Assembly (NCBI GenBank): GCA_025175895.1
Contig: CM046000.1
Span: 67,856,720 to 67,920,719 of the forward strand
Length of the DNA stretch: 64,000 nucleotides
Source of the DNA: Wurfbainia villosa
Taxonomy: Eukaryota; Streptophyta; Magnoliopsida; Zingiberales; Zingiberaceae
Direction: 5' to 3'
Shown here in pieces: positions 21,121 through 32,882 of this stretch. The first letter of the stretch is position 1. Each line of letters opens with the position of its first letter. The translations under genes and the position numbers were made by a program. The notes under the pieces were generated by a model. It saw nothing but the letters and a program-made list of their open reading frames with translations, had not been told where the DNA came from and ran no database searches.

Positions 21121-22475
21121 TGTTGGTGCAGTGGGCACCAAAGTCGAACCCGTATTTTGATTATGGCAAAAGGCTCAATAGTTAAGGGTATATTTGTTAT
21201 CTTACGAGCTCAATTAAGTGTGCGTAAATGCTAAAGTTGAGCGGAAGGTTCTGACACCCGGTGGGAACCGAGGTGGTCGGGCAACGCCGAGGATTTCGAG
21301 GAAGCCGAGGTACTCGGGTGAAGACCGGAAGCGAGGCTACAAGGTAAGCTCGTGTGAAAGCGAAGCAAGGACGTTAAGCGTAGATCCGACCCAATACCTC
21401 CAATGGAAGGTCTAGGTCGAGATCAGTTGGTTAGAACCATCGTACTTTATATTTTAAGCTAACTTGTATCGATTCAAAACCCTTTGACTACTGCCTACTA
21501 CAAATCACTGTCTAGTTCCAAATTTCAGAAGAGCTCGAATTTCAAGGGGTGAATTTGGACTTGACTCGTGTTTTGGTACAAAGGGTGATGTGGCATCAAG
21601 GTGGACATCCAAACCATCACCAAGCTTGGACCCCAAAATTAGGTGATGTGGCATCAAGGTGAACATCCAAAACCATCATCAAGTTGGACGCCCAAAATGA
21701 GGTGAGTTGGCACAAGATGGTTGGCAAACCACCATCAAGCTTGGACGCCCAAAATGAGGAGAGTTGGCACAAGATGGTTGGCTCCCATGATGTGGCACAA
21801 GTTGGATGGCTCCAACAAGTTGGCGTGAAGGCCTCCTTGAGGTGGCACAAGGTGGTTGGATGAACACCTCATCCTTGAGTTGTGGCACAAGGTGGTTGGA
21901 TGAAGCACCCCATCCTTGAGTTGGCGCAAAGGATGTGGATGAGCAAGACTTGGGGGATAAGAACCTCACCTTGGACACTACCTATGTCTAAATTCATAGA
22001 TCAATATCCATAAATGACAGTTCACGCCAAGCAAAAATAAGAAATCAAGAGCTCTCAACACGCCGTCAGAAGCCGCTTACTACTACTCACATTTGCTACG
22101 ACGGCGCGAAAGCTACATCTTCTACTTATAAGAGTTGTCGGTATATTTATTTAAGTTCTACTTCTTTAAATTGTCTTTGTGCTTTAATCGTAACAAGGAA
22201 AGGGGGAGTGTCCCTTTGCCTTGATTTCTTTTTGTGATCGTTGCTCCTACTTCCAACGAGGAGGAGTGGTTTTAGTGAATTGCCCTCCGTACGTGATCAA
22301 GGATCACTAGGGTCGTGGATTAGCAATCGAAAGATTGTGAACCACGTAAAAATATCTTGTCTACTTTATATTTCCGCTGTGCACTCTCTACTTGCTTTTT
22401 ACTTATTGCAAAAGTTTTTTTAACGACACCGTATCGCTATTCACCCCCCCCTCTAGCGACACTTTCGATCCAACA
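21121..22475 (+). repeat. Element E 3' LTR
   Basis: TGTTGGTGCAGTGGG to CGATCCAACA, matching 13496-14852 and followed by the CATCG duplication. Confidence 0.93.
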
Positions 22476-22791
22476 CATCGAACAGCTCATGAAGATGGAA
22501 GACCATAGTATTAGTATCCATATGCTCATGCTGCTTTTGCAGCTCAGGTACCATCGCCGCTAGCATGATGCAACTCGCCAGCTGAGAATCTGCCACATGC
22601 TTATGATAGACCAACATTTGGTCTGGAGTTGCATCGTCCTTAGGATGGTTGGGAAGATGCTCTTCAAGGACATATGCAAGCTTTTCTTCCTTGAGAACAA
22701 TTCTCAGGTTTCTAAGCCAATCCAGGAAGTTAGGCCCAGTCAGTTTGTTTGAATCCAAAATAGTGCACAAATTCAAAGACGTCATGATCAA
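22476..22791 (-). pseudogene. Element B gag, N-terminal part
   Basis: The ATG near 22785 or 22791 opens MTSLNLCTILDSNKLTGPNF, then the UBN2/gag domain (LRNLRIVLKEEKLAYVLEEHL ... LHELFD). The frame runs straight into the E insertion and, with E removed, continues at 13490 (EQARSERFEVS). This is about the first 100 residues of the capsid-like protein. Confidence 0.9.
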
Positions 22792-24063
22792 TTTATTGAC
22801 CTAGAAATACAAAACGAGCATATATGAGAAAATGATTTTAAAATGCATCAATATACATTCATAAATCCCATTCATTTTTTGAATTTCAAAAACCCCAAAA
22901 TCACTTCGGGAGATCATAGGTCCATCTCCGAATGGGCTGATATCCATCATAGATATGAACAACCTTGGAGAGAGTCCAAAAAGTCATTCATAACTATGAC
23001 GGTAGGTATCAACTATACCGATTGCATATCACGTATATGCAACTATCACAATGTGCTATCAACTAATTGAATGTTCACACATACATCGGGTTGTTAACAC
23101 ATTAACAAGTATGCATCATATGCATAGCACCCAACTTCACCTCCCTTTACATCGACCGTGGAGAGAGTCCAACAAGCCGATGCTCCAGGTTAAAGCCAAC
23201 CCATTAATCGAGAAATAGTTTTAATATGGTTAGAGCACATTCAACCAATTAGCCCGGCTTGGAGAGAGTCCAACAACCAAAGCTAACGATTGACCTCTAA
23301 CTCTTACCATATTAGTATTAAACTATTCCATGGTTTGAACATGTTCGGGTTCGAGCCGGGCTTGGAGAGAGTCCAACAACCCAAACAAGAAACGGAACTC
23401 TGGTTCTAACCATATTAATGGAAGGTGTAGGCTTTAATATTAAGTAAGGGTTTTTATGTCTCATCCTCTTTGCATGCAAATAACTATTATCTACATGACA
23501 TGGCATACATGACATACATCTACATGTCACGACACGCATGGCATAATGATATGCATCTAATGCAATTACATGGCATACAATTATGTCATGTATATAATTT
23601 CCTTATATGTCATGACTATTTATGGAAATAAAATATGTTTAAGATTTGATTCTCCAAATCAAATCATGATTAAATTAGGAAACAAATTTCCAAATCTAAT
23701 CACATATTTTATTTATGGAAATAGTTGATTAAGGAAAATCAAATTTAGGAAACCAATTTCCTAAATCATCAAAACTACTTATGGAAATAAAATATTTTAA
23801 GATTTGATTTCCCAAATCAAATCATGATTATATTAGGAAACAAATTTCCAGAATCTAATCAAATATTTTATTTATGAAAAATATCAATTTCCATAAATAC
23901 TTCCAACTTTCCAAAAGTGGAAGATTTCCATAAATACTTCTAGACTTTCCAAAATTGAAAAATTTCCATAAATACTTCTAAATTTACAAAATTAGAAAAT
24001 TTCCAGAAATAACATTATGACTATCGTAAAACCATTTTACGATTATGTCGAAAGACAACCTGG
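22792..24063 (-). other. Element B leader, non-coding, with two kinds of internal repeats
   Basis: There is no gene between the gag ATG and the PBS. A motif close to CTTGGAGAGAGTCCAACAA recurs at about 22961, 23157, 23260 and 23362. A block of about 135 bp (TTATGGAAATAAAATAT, GATTTGATTCTCCAAATCAA, GGAAACAAATTTCC) is repeated at about 23620-23760 and 23770-23885, with shorter TTTCCATAAATACTTC copies after it. Confidence 0.75.
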
Positions 24064-24075
24064 GCTCTGATACCA
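24064..24075 (-). other. Element B primer-binding site
   Basis: GGCTCTGATACCA on the plus strand is the complement of TGGTATCAGAGCC, immediately beside the 5' LTR start at 24077. Confidence 0.92.
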
Positions 24076-24076
24076 C

Positions 24077-26298
24077 TGTTGGGTTTCTGGCACCGCGGCG
24101 AATGTGTGTTCGTACATGTTTCGAAAACATGTGCACAGCGGAAGAAATAAAAATAATAAATCTACATTTATTACAACACACACAACACACGCATGCATAG
24201 TACAACATGTGTATACATAACCGTGAATTTAAATTTTGCAATAAAGGAAATTTAACTACGTATACCTTTCGTATCACGTGTAGCGGGAACGACATCAACC
24301 GGAACGATCCTCGCTAGAATCGTCTCTATCCGTATCCACGCCGAGTATCCTTAGGATGACTTCGCTAAGCCACGAGCTTCGTCTTCGTACGGGTTACTAT
24401 CCTCGTGTTGAAGACGACGTGATCGAGAGATGATCACGATCCGAATCCAAATTCGGATCCAAAGACGAGTCCTCAAAACTCGCTTCTCCGGAGAGGTATT
24501 CGTCAACCGTTTGACGAATCCTTCATCCTCCACCTCAGAGGATTACCGGAGATCGAATCCTCGGTAAGTTAGGTGCTGTCGGAGCTCTAACCGTCGTCCA
24601 AACGACGCTCCGACGAGAGGAAAACAAGCTGTCCAGAAAACTGGACAGCTTTGGTGGAGGAGTAGGCGCCGGCCAATCAAGGGAAGCCAAGTGCTCACCT
24701 TATCGCCGAACCCAAGGGAGATAACCGGAGTACCAACCGGCAGCAGCTCGATGCCGGCGAGGGGGAAGGAAAGCTCCTTCTGGACGCCGGTTGGAGGAGA
24801 AGTGGGCGGCGGCAAGGAGTTGGCACCGAGACCTTCAATGGGGTGGGCAGCAACTCTAGCTAGGGTGTTTGGATTAGGGCTTAACAATCCCTTAAGCCCT
24901 CTTTTATAGAGAACTAATTTTCTTAATGGTTATTAGATCATAACCATTAGGCCTGTTAACCCGCTCCATTAATATAAGTTAAAATAAACCAAACCATGAT
25001 GGTTTATTTTAAGTTAAAACGAACCGAACCAACTTTTGGTTCATTCGTTTAAAATAAACCAAACCCTTTGGTTTATTCTCCTCCATTGGATTAGAACCAA
25101 ACAATTTTGGTTCATCGATTATGTCTTCATAAGACACGGCCCATCCATGCTTCCATTGCGACTGAAACGATTTCATGCTCGCTTCATATTTGGTCCAACC
25201 AAACCTAGTTTCTCTCGGTCTGAGAATCCCATTCTCAAGCTCGTTTTAAATCCTTCAGATTACACTCGTTGTGCGTGTGACTAAATAGGTTCTCGGTTTA
25301 TGTTGGCCTACTATAATTAACCATTAATTATAGAACGATCATGAGTGGCACCTAGTAGTACATCATGATCCCCAATTAACAGAAAAGATCAACGGTTGAT
25401 CCAGAACTATTTCTGAAACCCTTCAGTAGCTCGAATGATTCGTGCCTCATTCCCTTCACTCATCTTATACCCACTTGGTTCAGGACATGGTCTATAGTGT
25501 TAGTCACCACTAGGCTGACTACGTCACACCTAGCCCAAGTTTCATTTCCTCGTCCTACGGATTCTAGTTACTGCACATGTATCGAAGAGTACCTTACTCT
25601 AAACATGTAATGCTTTGGCCAAAGACTTTAGTAACAATCCGACGAGAGGCCATGGGTATACATCTCCTCGCAAGGAGTGGTGAATCCTTTATAGGCTATT
25701 CAAACACCTTCGATCACTTCGACTTATACCCAATCATCCCGGGTCCACATCTCCTTAGAGATGCTTGCTTAAGATGCCAAAGCATAAGTGTCTATGATCA
25801 AGATGACTTGAATACCGCAAGTCAAAGGAACATCGCACTTAAGCTACAGTAAGAACTTCATTGACATATCTATATATGCAGAGAACCATATGAAGTCTTA
25901 CGGCTGTTCACTCCAATGAACTAGTTACAATAACTAGCATCCACGATTAACTCCGGACATCACAATGTATCCAGCCAGTGAGAATCAGCTGCTTGGATAC
26001 ACCAAGGAGTATACCTCGTGCTAGTCTCAACAGAATTGATGGTGTCTAAATCCATCAATTCATCGACTAGGGATAATTCCGATACATCACAATTACACAT
26101 GTAGAGATACTCACTAGTTGTGATCCAATCACAAATTCTCTCATGCTGTGAATCGTATCGTGGATATTCAATAAATGAGTTTAAGATCCAATCAAATACA
26201 TAAAAACATGTATACTCAAATAGTGAATCTTCATTTATCATATAAATGGTTCATACATAAGGCGATTGCCTTAGGACATCTCTCATATATTACTAACA
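24077..26298 (-). repeat. Element B 5' LTR
   Basis: TGTTGGGTTTCTGG to ATTACTAACA, 2222 bp, followed by target duplication TTCAA. It carries the empty site corresponding to TRIM1 (ACTACGTCACACCTAGCCC near 25525). Confidence 0.93.
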
Positions 26299-26460
26299 TT
26301 CAACCCTATTTTTACCCCTTTATCAACATTCCAAGCCTAAAATTCGTGTATCCATAATTCATATGTTTTATATCTCATAGAAAACATGAAGATCTAAATT
26401 TATATCACATACAAATCATTATAATGAAATATATTTTTTGCAAGTGGCTCTTATACCACT
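26299..26460 (-). other. A1 leader, second part, ending in a PBS-like site
   Basis: It continues the A1 leader after removal of B (TATTCAA / CCCTATTTTTACC). It ends GGCTCTTATACCACT (26446-26460), one mismatch from the complement of the copia PBS, exactly where the A1 LTR should begin. Instead a TRIM sequence follows. Confidence 0.65.
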
Positions 26461-26960
26461 TGTTAGTGCCTATAAGATCCGCATATCTCCACAATGACAT
26501 GATATTGTCCACTTTGGGCCTAAGCCCTCATGGTTTTATTTTTGGCCTCTACCCAAAAGGCCTCATACCAATGGAGATATATTTTCATCTTATAAGCATA
26601 TGATCTTTTCCATGTTTTACCAATGTGGGACTTTGATTGTATTTCCAATACTCCAATAATCCCCCCCCCTCAAACGAAGGACCACATTGAGCCTATCCGT
26701 CCTCGAAGGACATCCTCACCTTGGTGTCCGATCCTCAACCCAATAAAACTTCCTGCAAACTATCTAGTCCTCCTGACCCAGCTGGACTTCATGCCAGTTG
26801 TCCAACCCTTCTGGCCTAACTGGACTTCCTGCCAGTTGTTCGGTCCTCCCGACCCAACTGGACTTCCTGCCTAGTATCTGGTTCTCTTGATCCGGACATG
26901 GGAGCTCAACTTCCTTCGTTCGAGGTTCATGGCTTGACATGGACCATGGCTCTGATACCA
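26461..26960 (-). mobile_element. TRIM2: TRIM copy lacking its 5' LTR
   Basis: On the minus strand it has a 3' LTR (26461-26658, TGTTAGTGCC to CTCCAATA, matching the TRIM1 LTRs), polypurine tract complement ATCCCCCCCCCTCAAACG, a longer internal region with several ACTGGACTTCCTGCC-type repeats, and a PBS complement (TGGCTCTGATACCA, to 26960). The 5' LTR is absent: the PBS joins CTAT and then the family A LTR (26965). CCACT lies to the left (26456-26460) and overlaps the right junction (26958-26962), consistent with a target duplication. Confidence 0.85.
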
Positions 26961-26964
26961 CTAT

Positions 26965-27900
26965 TGGAAAAATTCCAGATCTTGATGTTTACAACATCAC
27001 GAGCGAATACTTTGCACAACCGTAGTGGAAACAATAACTATAAACCGGATGCCACTAGAGATCCATGCACAACTATATAAGTCGTTTCGTACCCTACTAT
27101 TCTAGATCTTATCTAGAAGGAGAAGTATACCTTCGGTGCGTGCCCTTCGCAATCCCACTTTTCCAAATGCTATCGGATCTCAATATGGTAAGGATAACTG
27201 TATCTCTAAGGCATCGACACTAACATCCACCCATTTTGGAGTCACGTTATGCTAGCAACCTATAGCAAATGCCAAGAACCCTTTGGAAGAAGAAGGAGAG
27301 GAAGGAGAGGGATGAGAGAACATTTCTCTTGGTCTTTTTTTTGGCTTGCACATTGGAACACCCATCCTTATTGCCCTCTCTTGCTTTGAACGTTCAAAGC
27401 AATTTTATGCCACTAGCCATCAATTCCCATTATCTCCTCATTAAGAAAACTCTTAATCTCCTAATGAATACTATGACCCTTTGTATTTTTCTTCATCATG
27501 AATACCAAGGCCCTTGGTATTCCCATGCACGATTAATCACACTAATCATGCATGATGATGATGAATCATCTTCCATGGTTCAACTTGAGTCTAACTCAAG
27601 TTTAACCAGTATGAGTCTAACTCAAGTCTTGGCCATATGCTCAATTGTCCTTGTAGTCCAACTAAAAGAAACCATCTCCAAAATAGAATATCATTTGTGT
27701 GTCACCCTATAGGCTCTTGTAACGATGGCAATGTATCTAAACCCATTTTAGATACATAAGCAATGAGCAGCATCTAGCAATACATCATTGCTACCCAAGT
27801 TACAAGATCGTCGAGATCCGAGAACCTTTCCGTGGCTATTATCATGTATGATGGTGTCCTTCGATCTCTGATATCTTAGATCGATCAATGAGACAAAGAC
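26965..27900 (-). repeat. LTR shared by A1 and A2, left half
   Basis: Starts TGGAAAAATTCCAGATC, homologous to 3821-4524 and to 61792-62610. It is cut at AAAGAC by the insertion of C2 and resumes at 55925. Together the halves make an LTR of about 1.7 kb. Confidence 0.88.
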
Positions 27901-29013
27901 TGTGGGTGTAGTAGGCACCTAAGTCAAACCTAAGTTTTGATTATAGAAAATGATACAAAGTTAAGCTCATATTGTTATCTCACAAGCTAAATCGAGTGTG
28001 CAGAAAATTGTTAAAGCTGGAGCTGAAGGCTAGCGACACTCGGAGGAAGCCGCGGTGGTCGGGCAACACTCGAGTGACTTCGGAGGGAGCCAAAGGAATC
28101 GAGTGGAAGGCCAGAAGCAAGGGCTACAAAGTAAGTATCAAGGTAAGCTCGTGTGTGTGAAAGTAAGTGAGGGTGTATCCTTCTTACGAGGATGATCTTA
28201 AGCATAGATCCCACCAAAGACATCCCATGGATGGTCTAGGTCGAGATCGGATGGTCGGCGGTCGTCGAAATAATGTTTTTGTTAAGCTAACTTTTGATTT
28301 CATCTAGCATCAGTCGACTACCATCTTTGAGCACTCGACTGTCGTCCATCAATCGACTTCCCACGGTCAGCACTTGACTGATGCTGCCATCAGTCGACTG
28401 ATGATGGCCATCAGTCGACTGATGGTCAAGGATATGCTTCGAGGAGTCTAGCCTTATCATCTCGTTTCAAGGAGATTGGTGCTCAAATCTGATTGGTTGA
28501 AGATCCTCTCGAGAAGGGACTCAAAGGCTATAAAAGGAGGGCTTCTCCTAGGGTTTCCTCATCAATTCTAAGTTCCCTAAAGCCTCTACAAATGTTGCGA
28601 CTCTCCGACAACGAAGTGCTACTACTTCGACGATCAAAGGTTGAGTTTTCATTTCTTATTCGTCACTATAAGTTTAATTTAGCTTGTCTCTTTCATATTA
28701 TTGTTTCAGAGCTTTTTATCGTAACGAGGAGAGGGGGAGTGTCCCTCTACCTCAAGCTTTTGTGGTTTTTTGTATTCGATTAACTCCTACCTTTAACAAG
28801 GAGGAGTTCATTAGTGCTTTGCCCTCCGTTTGTGGTCAAGGACCACTAGGGCCTTGGAGTAGTAGCCGAAGGCTACGAACCAAGTAAAAAATTCTATTGT
28901 CTCGTTTATTTTGCATCTATCTTCCACTGTGTTTACTTGTGTCTTGAAATGAATTTGAACGAAAAAGTTTCTATCGCTATTCACCCCCCTCTAGTGATCC
29001 GCTCGATCCAATA
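27901..29013 (+). repeat. C2 5' LTR
   Basis: Begins TGTGGGTGTAGTAGGC (the first bases are mutated relative to TGTTGGTGTAG) and ends GATCCAATA. It contains two perfect copies of the palindrome CATCAGTCGACTGATG (28388-28403, 28409-28424) and degenerate relatives. A decayed PBS (TTGTATTAGAGCC, about 29016-29028) follows. Confidence 0.9.
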
Positions 29014-29227
29014 ATTTGTATTAGAGCCGGGGGTGTTATGATTTGGTGAAACCACCAATCTAGTTTTTTACAGATTTTTTTTTCTTTTTGATTCTGTTTA
29101 TTTCAAATTTGTTTCATTTGTTTAGTTTTCTCCCGCACTACTAATCCAAGATGCGAGTCTTGGTACATTTCGATCGTTTGTGTTGTTGTTAGGTTTTTTC
29201 ATCTTCATTCTCTTGTTTTTTGTATCA

Positions 29228-30858
29228 ATGGCCCATCTCGAGGGTTTTAGCACCGTCCGACCTCCGTTTTACAATGGAGATGACTTTCGTTATTGGAAGG
29301 GTCGCATGGAGTGCTTCCTTAAGACCCAAATCGAGATGTGGATCATAATCCAAACGAGATTCACACTTCCGACTAACGAAGTGGGTGAATCTTTGAATTA
29401 TGACCAATGGACCAATGCTACAAAAAGACAAGTCGAAGCCGACGCCAAGGCAACTCAAATCCTCCAATGCGGCTTGTCCAAGGAGGAGCTTAATCGCGTC
29501 GGCCCCTTGATCAACACAAAGGATCTTTGGCCAAAATTAGTGGAGCTACACGAAGGGACTGATGAAACCAAGGTATGTAAGCGCGATCTCTTGTTCAATA
29601 AGTTATATAATCTAAAAATGCAGGAACACGAGATGGCGACGCAACTTCACACTCACGTTCAAGATATCGTCAACAACCTACACGCAATCGGACAAAGGGT
29701 CGAAAACCGCGACCTTATTAGGTATGTACTAAACTCATTTCCTAGGACTACCTTGTGGGCATCCATAGTCGATGCCTACAAGGTCTCCAAGGCTCTTTCA
29801 AAACTTAGATTAGATGAGTTGTTTTCCGATTTCGAACTCCATGAACAGTCTAACTCAGAACCTGAGAAGGGTATAGCACTTTTTGCAAGTTCGAAGAAGA
29901 AAACCGCGAGCAAGCCACCCCCGAAGGAGGAAGAAGATGAATCTGATTCGGAGGTCGACCCGGAAATGGAGGTCGAACTAGTCAACCTAGTTCGGAGGAT
30001 GGTCAATGGTCGAAAGTGAACCGTCACACGACGCAATGAAGGTAAGTCTAAAAGTTCTAATGTTAGGTGTTACGAATGCAACAGGTTTGGACATATCAAG
30101 TCCGAATGTCCGAAGCTCAAGAACAAAGCACCGAACCATAAAAAGGCACTCAATGCTACGTGGGAAGAAGTGTCCAAGGAAGAAGACGATGATTGCGTCT
30201 TCATGGCTAAATCGGTTGAATCGAAGACGGAGTCAGAACCGGAACAAGAATCTAAAATCGAAGATGAATTAGACTGCGAAGCTCTATTCAAGACAAGCCA
30301 TGGATCCACATCCGGTTCAAAAGATACACTCAAGGTAAGTCGATCCCTTATTAGTACGCTTTATAGTGCAATTAAATTCTTAACTAAGAAATTAGCTAAG
30401 TTCAAGTCCAAGGTCGAGACCCTGGTTGAGGAGGTTAAACTCCTCAAACATGAGGTCTCCCTAACCTCTTCGACTAGTCGAGTTCGAGAGGAGGACTCAA
30501 CTCGGGTAGAAAAGCTCGAAGTTGAGAACTCACTCTTGAAGAGTCAAGTCGAAGATCTTAGGAACTTGTTGGAAAGGATTACTTTGGGATCCAAAGGACT
30601 TGACCTCCTACTTGTATCGCAAAGGGTCGTGTAAAACAAGGTCGGACTAGAGTTTAGCTCAAATACGACCAACAAGTCATATATGTTGATTGTAAGTCGA
30701 CATAAAAAATGTGTCCAAGCATGGGTCCCTAAGACTGCCTTGATATCAAACATAGGATCGAACCAGTACTGGGTTCCCAAGGACCAAATCCACTATGTGG
30801 AGAGACAGAACCGATTGAACGGTCCAGGGGGAGCCAGTACAAAACTGTTTGTGCTATA
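29228..30858 (+). pseudogene. C2 gag (SIRE-type), frameshifted
   Basis: The ATG at 29228 (MAHLEGFSTVRPPFYNG) begins a gag frame that runs to about 30019 and ends in an acidic stretch (PPKEEEDESDSEVDPE). The CCHC knuckle RCYECNRFGHIKSECPKLKN follows at about 30067-30120 in another frame, then the acidic linker and coiled coil (KLAKFKSKVETLVEEVKLLKHE, 30370-30440) to about 30634, with a stop before QNKVGL, and the C-terminal DQIHYVERQNRLNGPGGAS near 30790-30840. I chose the inner ATG because E and C3 begin at the same residue; an upstream in-frame ATG at 29180 is probably leader. Confidence 0.88.
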
Positions 30859-30922
30859 ACTTAGAAATTGCATGCTTAGGTTCATTATTTATTTTGATTT
30901 TTCTTTTTAGAATGGTTAGATA

Positions 30923-32799
30923 TGAAGGTAGGAAACTTCACTTCCCACTTCAACTCGGTCACTTGTTCATGGCGATCCCTTCTATGTCCTCGAAAAAAAA
31001 AATTATCCTTGACAAGAGGGATTGCCCAAGCAACCTTGTCATCGTCGTGCTATTCGATTAGAGTAGTCACTTGAACAAACTTGTTGTTCAAGAGACCAAC
31101 CTCTATTTTACGAATAGCCACGAAATAGACGATGTACGGATCGCCGGCTTTTGTGTTTATGTTCGGGGACCAAGTTATATTAGCCACAAAATAGAATATA
31201 ACATTCATATAATTAAAAAAATATATAAACATGTTATACATGAAGATAGATAAGTGATATACCCCTCGATCTTCTATTGTATGACCTTGCTCCTTTTGAA
31301 CATCGTGTGGGCGACGACCTACCAAAAGTTGAAGCTCCTAGATCACCAATCTTCCTTCCTTGCTCGTTCCGAGCAAGAGGAAGAATAGAAACAAGACTCT
31401 TCTCCTTCCTTTAGCCAACAAATAAGCAACAAGCAAGTTGCTTGCCGCCGGGCAACAAGGAAAAGGGTGAGAAAGATGAATACCGGCCAAAAGCTCCAAG
31501 GGAAGACCTTAAGCTATGTTTCCACCGGCCAAAGAGAAGGGATTCAAGTGGTTTGGATGCCGGCCAAGGGCTGTAAAAGGGATGTATGGACGCCGGCCAC
31601 CTTGAGAAAGAAGAAGATAAGGAATAAGTTTCCTTATTTGGTGTCGCCAACTCCAAACCCTTGCTCCAAGCTTCTTGCCGCCAACTCCAAGCCTCCCTTG
31701 CTTATTAATTGCTCTCCACGCCAACCCTAAGTCCTCCTTTTATAGAGTTTAGGGATAAGCCTTGTTTTAATCTCCACCATTGGTTCTAGGGATTTAATCT
31801 CAACCGACGGATCTAGAGATTTAATCTCAACCGTCGGATCTAGAGATTTAATCTCTACCTTTAGATCTAAAGTTTTGTTTCCATCCATTGGATCTAGGTT
31901 TCATGAGGTGTTAATAGGCTACATTAAGGACCATGAGGAGGAGTTGGGTCTTGGCCACCCATGGATCAAGCCCACATAAAGTCCGATCCACTAATGAAGA
32001 TCCAATCCACTAAAGGTTCATCATTGATCTACCTCACCAACCCCCAAATGATAATATGGGCTCCATATATTATTTGTACATTTTCTCCCCGTGTTTAAGA
32101 TCTCGAATGTCCGTCGATTAATTAATTTACTGACCATTAATTAATCAACATCTAACTCCTTGAGTAGTACCACTCAAACTTTTCATCATGCCGGACCAAG
32201 TCCACCTGCAGGGTTTACATGATGAACCTTATGAGCTCTTCAAGGGGACATCATCATCCTAATATATAGGACACGATTTCCTCCTTTAATCAATGGCACA
32301 CCATATAAATAATATCATTTTTCAACTTACCGAGCCTATCGATTTAATCTATAAATCTCGCCCATTGGTAAATCAAAGAAATGAATACTAAGTATATGTG
32401 CCCATCATTATATCAGGATTAAGAGTATGTACAATATAATATCTGAGGTCTGAATCAATTATGTAGTCAGCAATAAATCGAATCACCTATAAGTCGGTCC
32501 TGCTCAATACACACAAAGTGTACTAGTGTGATTTTATGGTTAAGCAAAACCAATACCAAATCACACTACAACCATACCAATGGTTTGTCCAAACCCATCT
32601 TGGTTGTGAGCCAACACTTATACTTTACAAGGAGCCGATAACATGATCTCCTGTGTGACACCACACACCATGTTATCTACAATGTAATGTATTAGACAAT
32701 ATGCATAACCATAAAATATGCAAACAATGATCATGTAATTCTTATTTCAAAATAAAGATGTTCATACAAAAGATAGACTTTTCAGTATACATCCCAACA
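30923..32799 (-). repeat. Element D 3' LTR
   Basis: Bounded by TGAAGG and CCCAACA. The polypurine complement ATCTCCCACTT follows at 32800-32810. It holds a five-unit 27-bp minisatellite at 31764-31898. Confidence 0.92.
31764..31898. repeat. 27-bp minisatellite, 5 units, in D 3' LTR
   Basis: Five units of exactly 27 bp on the theme GATTTAATCTCAACCGTCGG plus ATCTAGA. The first and last are the most diverged. The same five-unit array occurs at 49837-49971. Confidence 0.9.
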
Positions 32800-32882
32800 A
32801 TCTCCCACTTATACTAAAAGACTATGTTGTCCTCAAACTGTCATACATCTGATCCCCATTCCCTCCACATGGCTATCAAAAG
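32800..32882 (-). other. Element D 3' end: polypurine tract and start of 3' non-coding/RNase H tail
   Basis: ATCTCCCACTTATACTAAAAG is the usual copia arrangement next to the 3' LTR. The sequence is cut at TATCAAAAG by the D' solo LTR and resumes at 34929 (CTCTCGCCGGAAGGGCC). Confidence 0.8.

Larger units (their letters stand above)
13496..22475 (+). mobile_element. Element E: SIRE/Maximus-like copia retrotransposon, structurally complete, decayed
   Basis: LTRs of 1357 bp (13496-14852) and 1355 bp (21121-22475) bound a plus-strand internal region with PBS, long gag, pol and a polypurine tract. Both ends are flanked by CATCG (13491-13495, 22476-22480), and removing E rejoins the gag frame of B. 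The gag opening MAHLEGFSTARPPFYNG and the DSGCSRHMTGD protease motif place it in the SIRE/Maximus lineage. No env-like ORF is present between RNase H and the 3' LTR. Coding regions have many small indels. Confidence 0.93.
6991..26298 (-). mobile_element. Element B: LTR retrotransposon, Ty1/copia, Angela/BARE-like, complete but interrupted
   Basis: Two matching LTRs (6991-9850 after excluding a TRIM, and 24077-26298, about 2.22 kb each) bound an internal region with gag, protease, integrase, reverse transcriptase and RNase H in copia order on the minus strand. The element begins TGTTGGGTTTC, ends ACTAACA and is flanked by TTCAA at 6986-6990 and 26299-26303. The PBS (complement of TGGTATCAGAGC) abuts the right LTR. 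It sits in the leader of A1. TRIM1 lies in its 3' LTR and element E in its gag. Confidence 0.92.
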
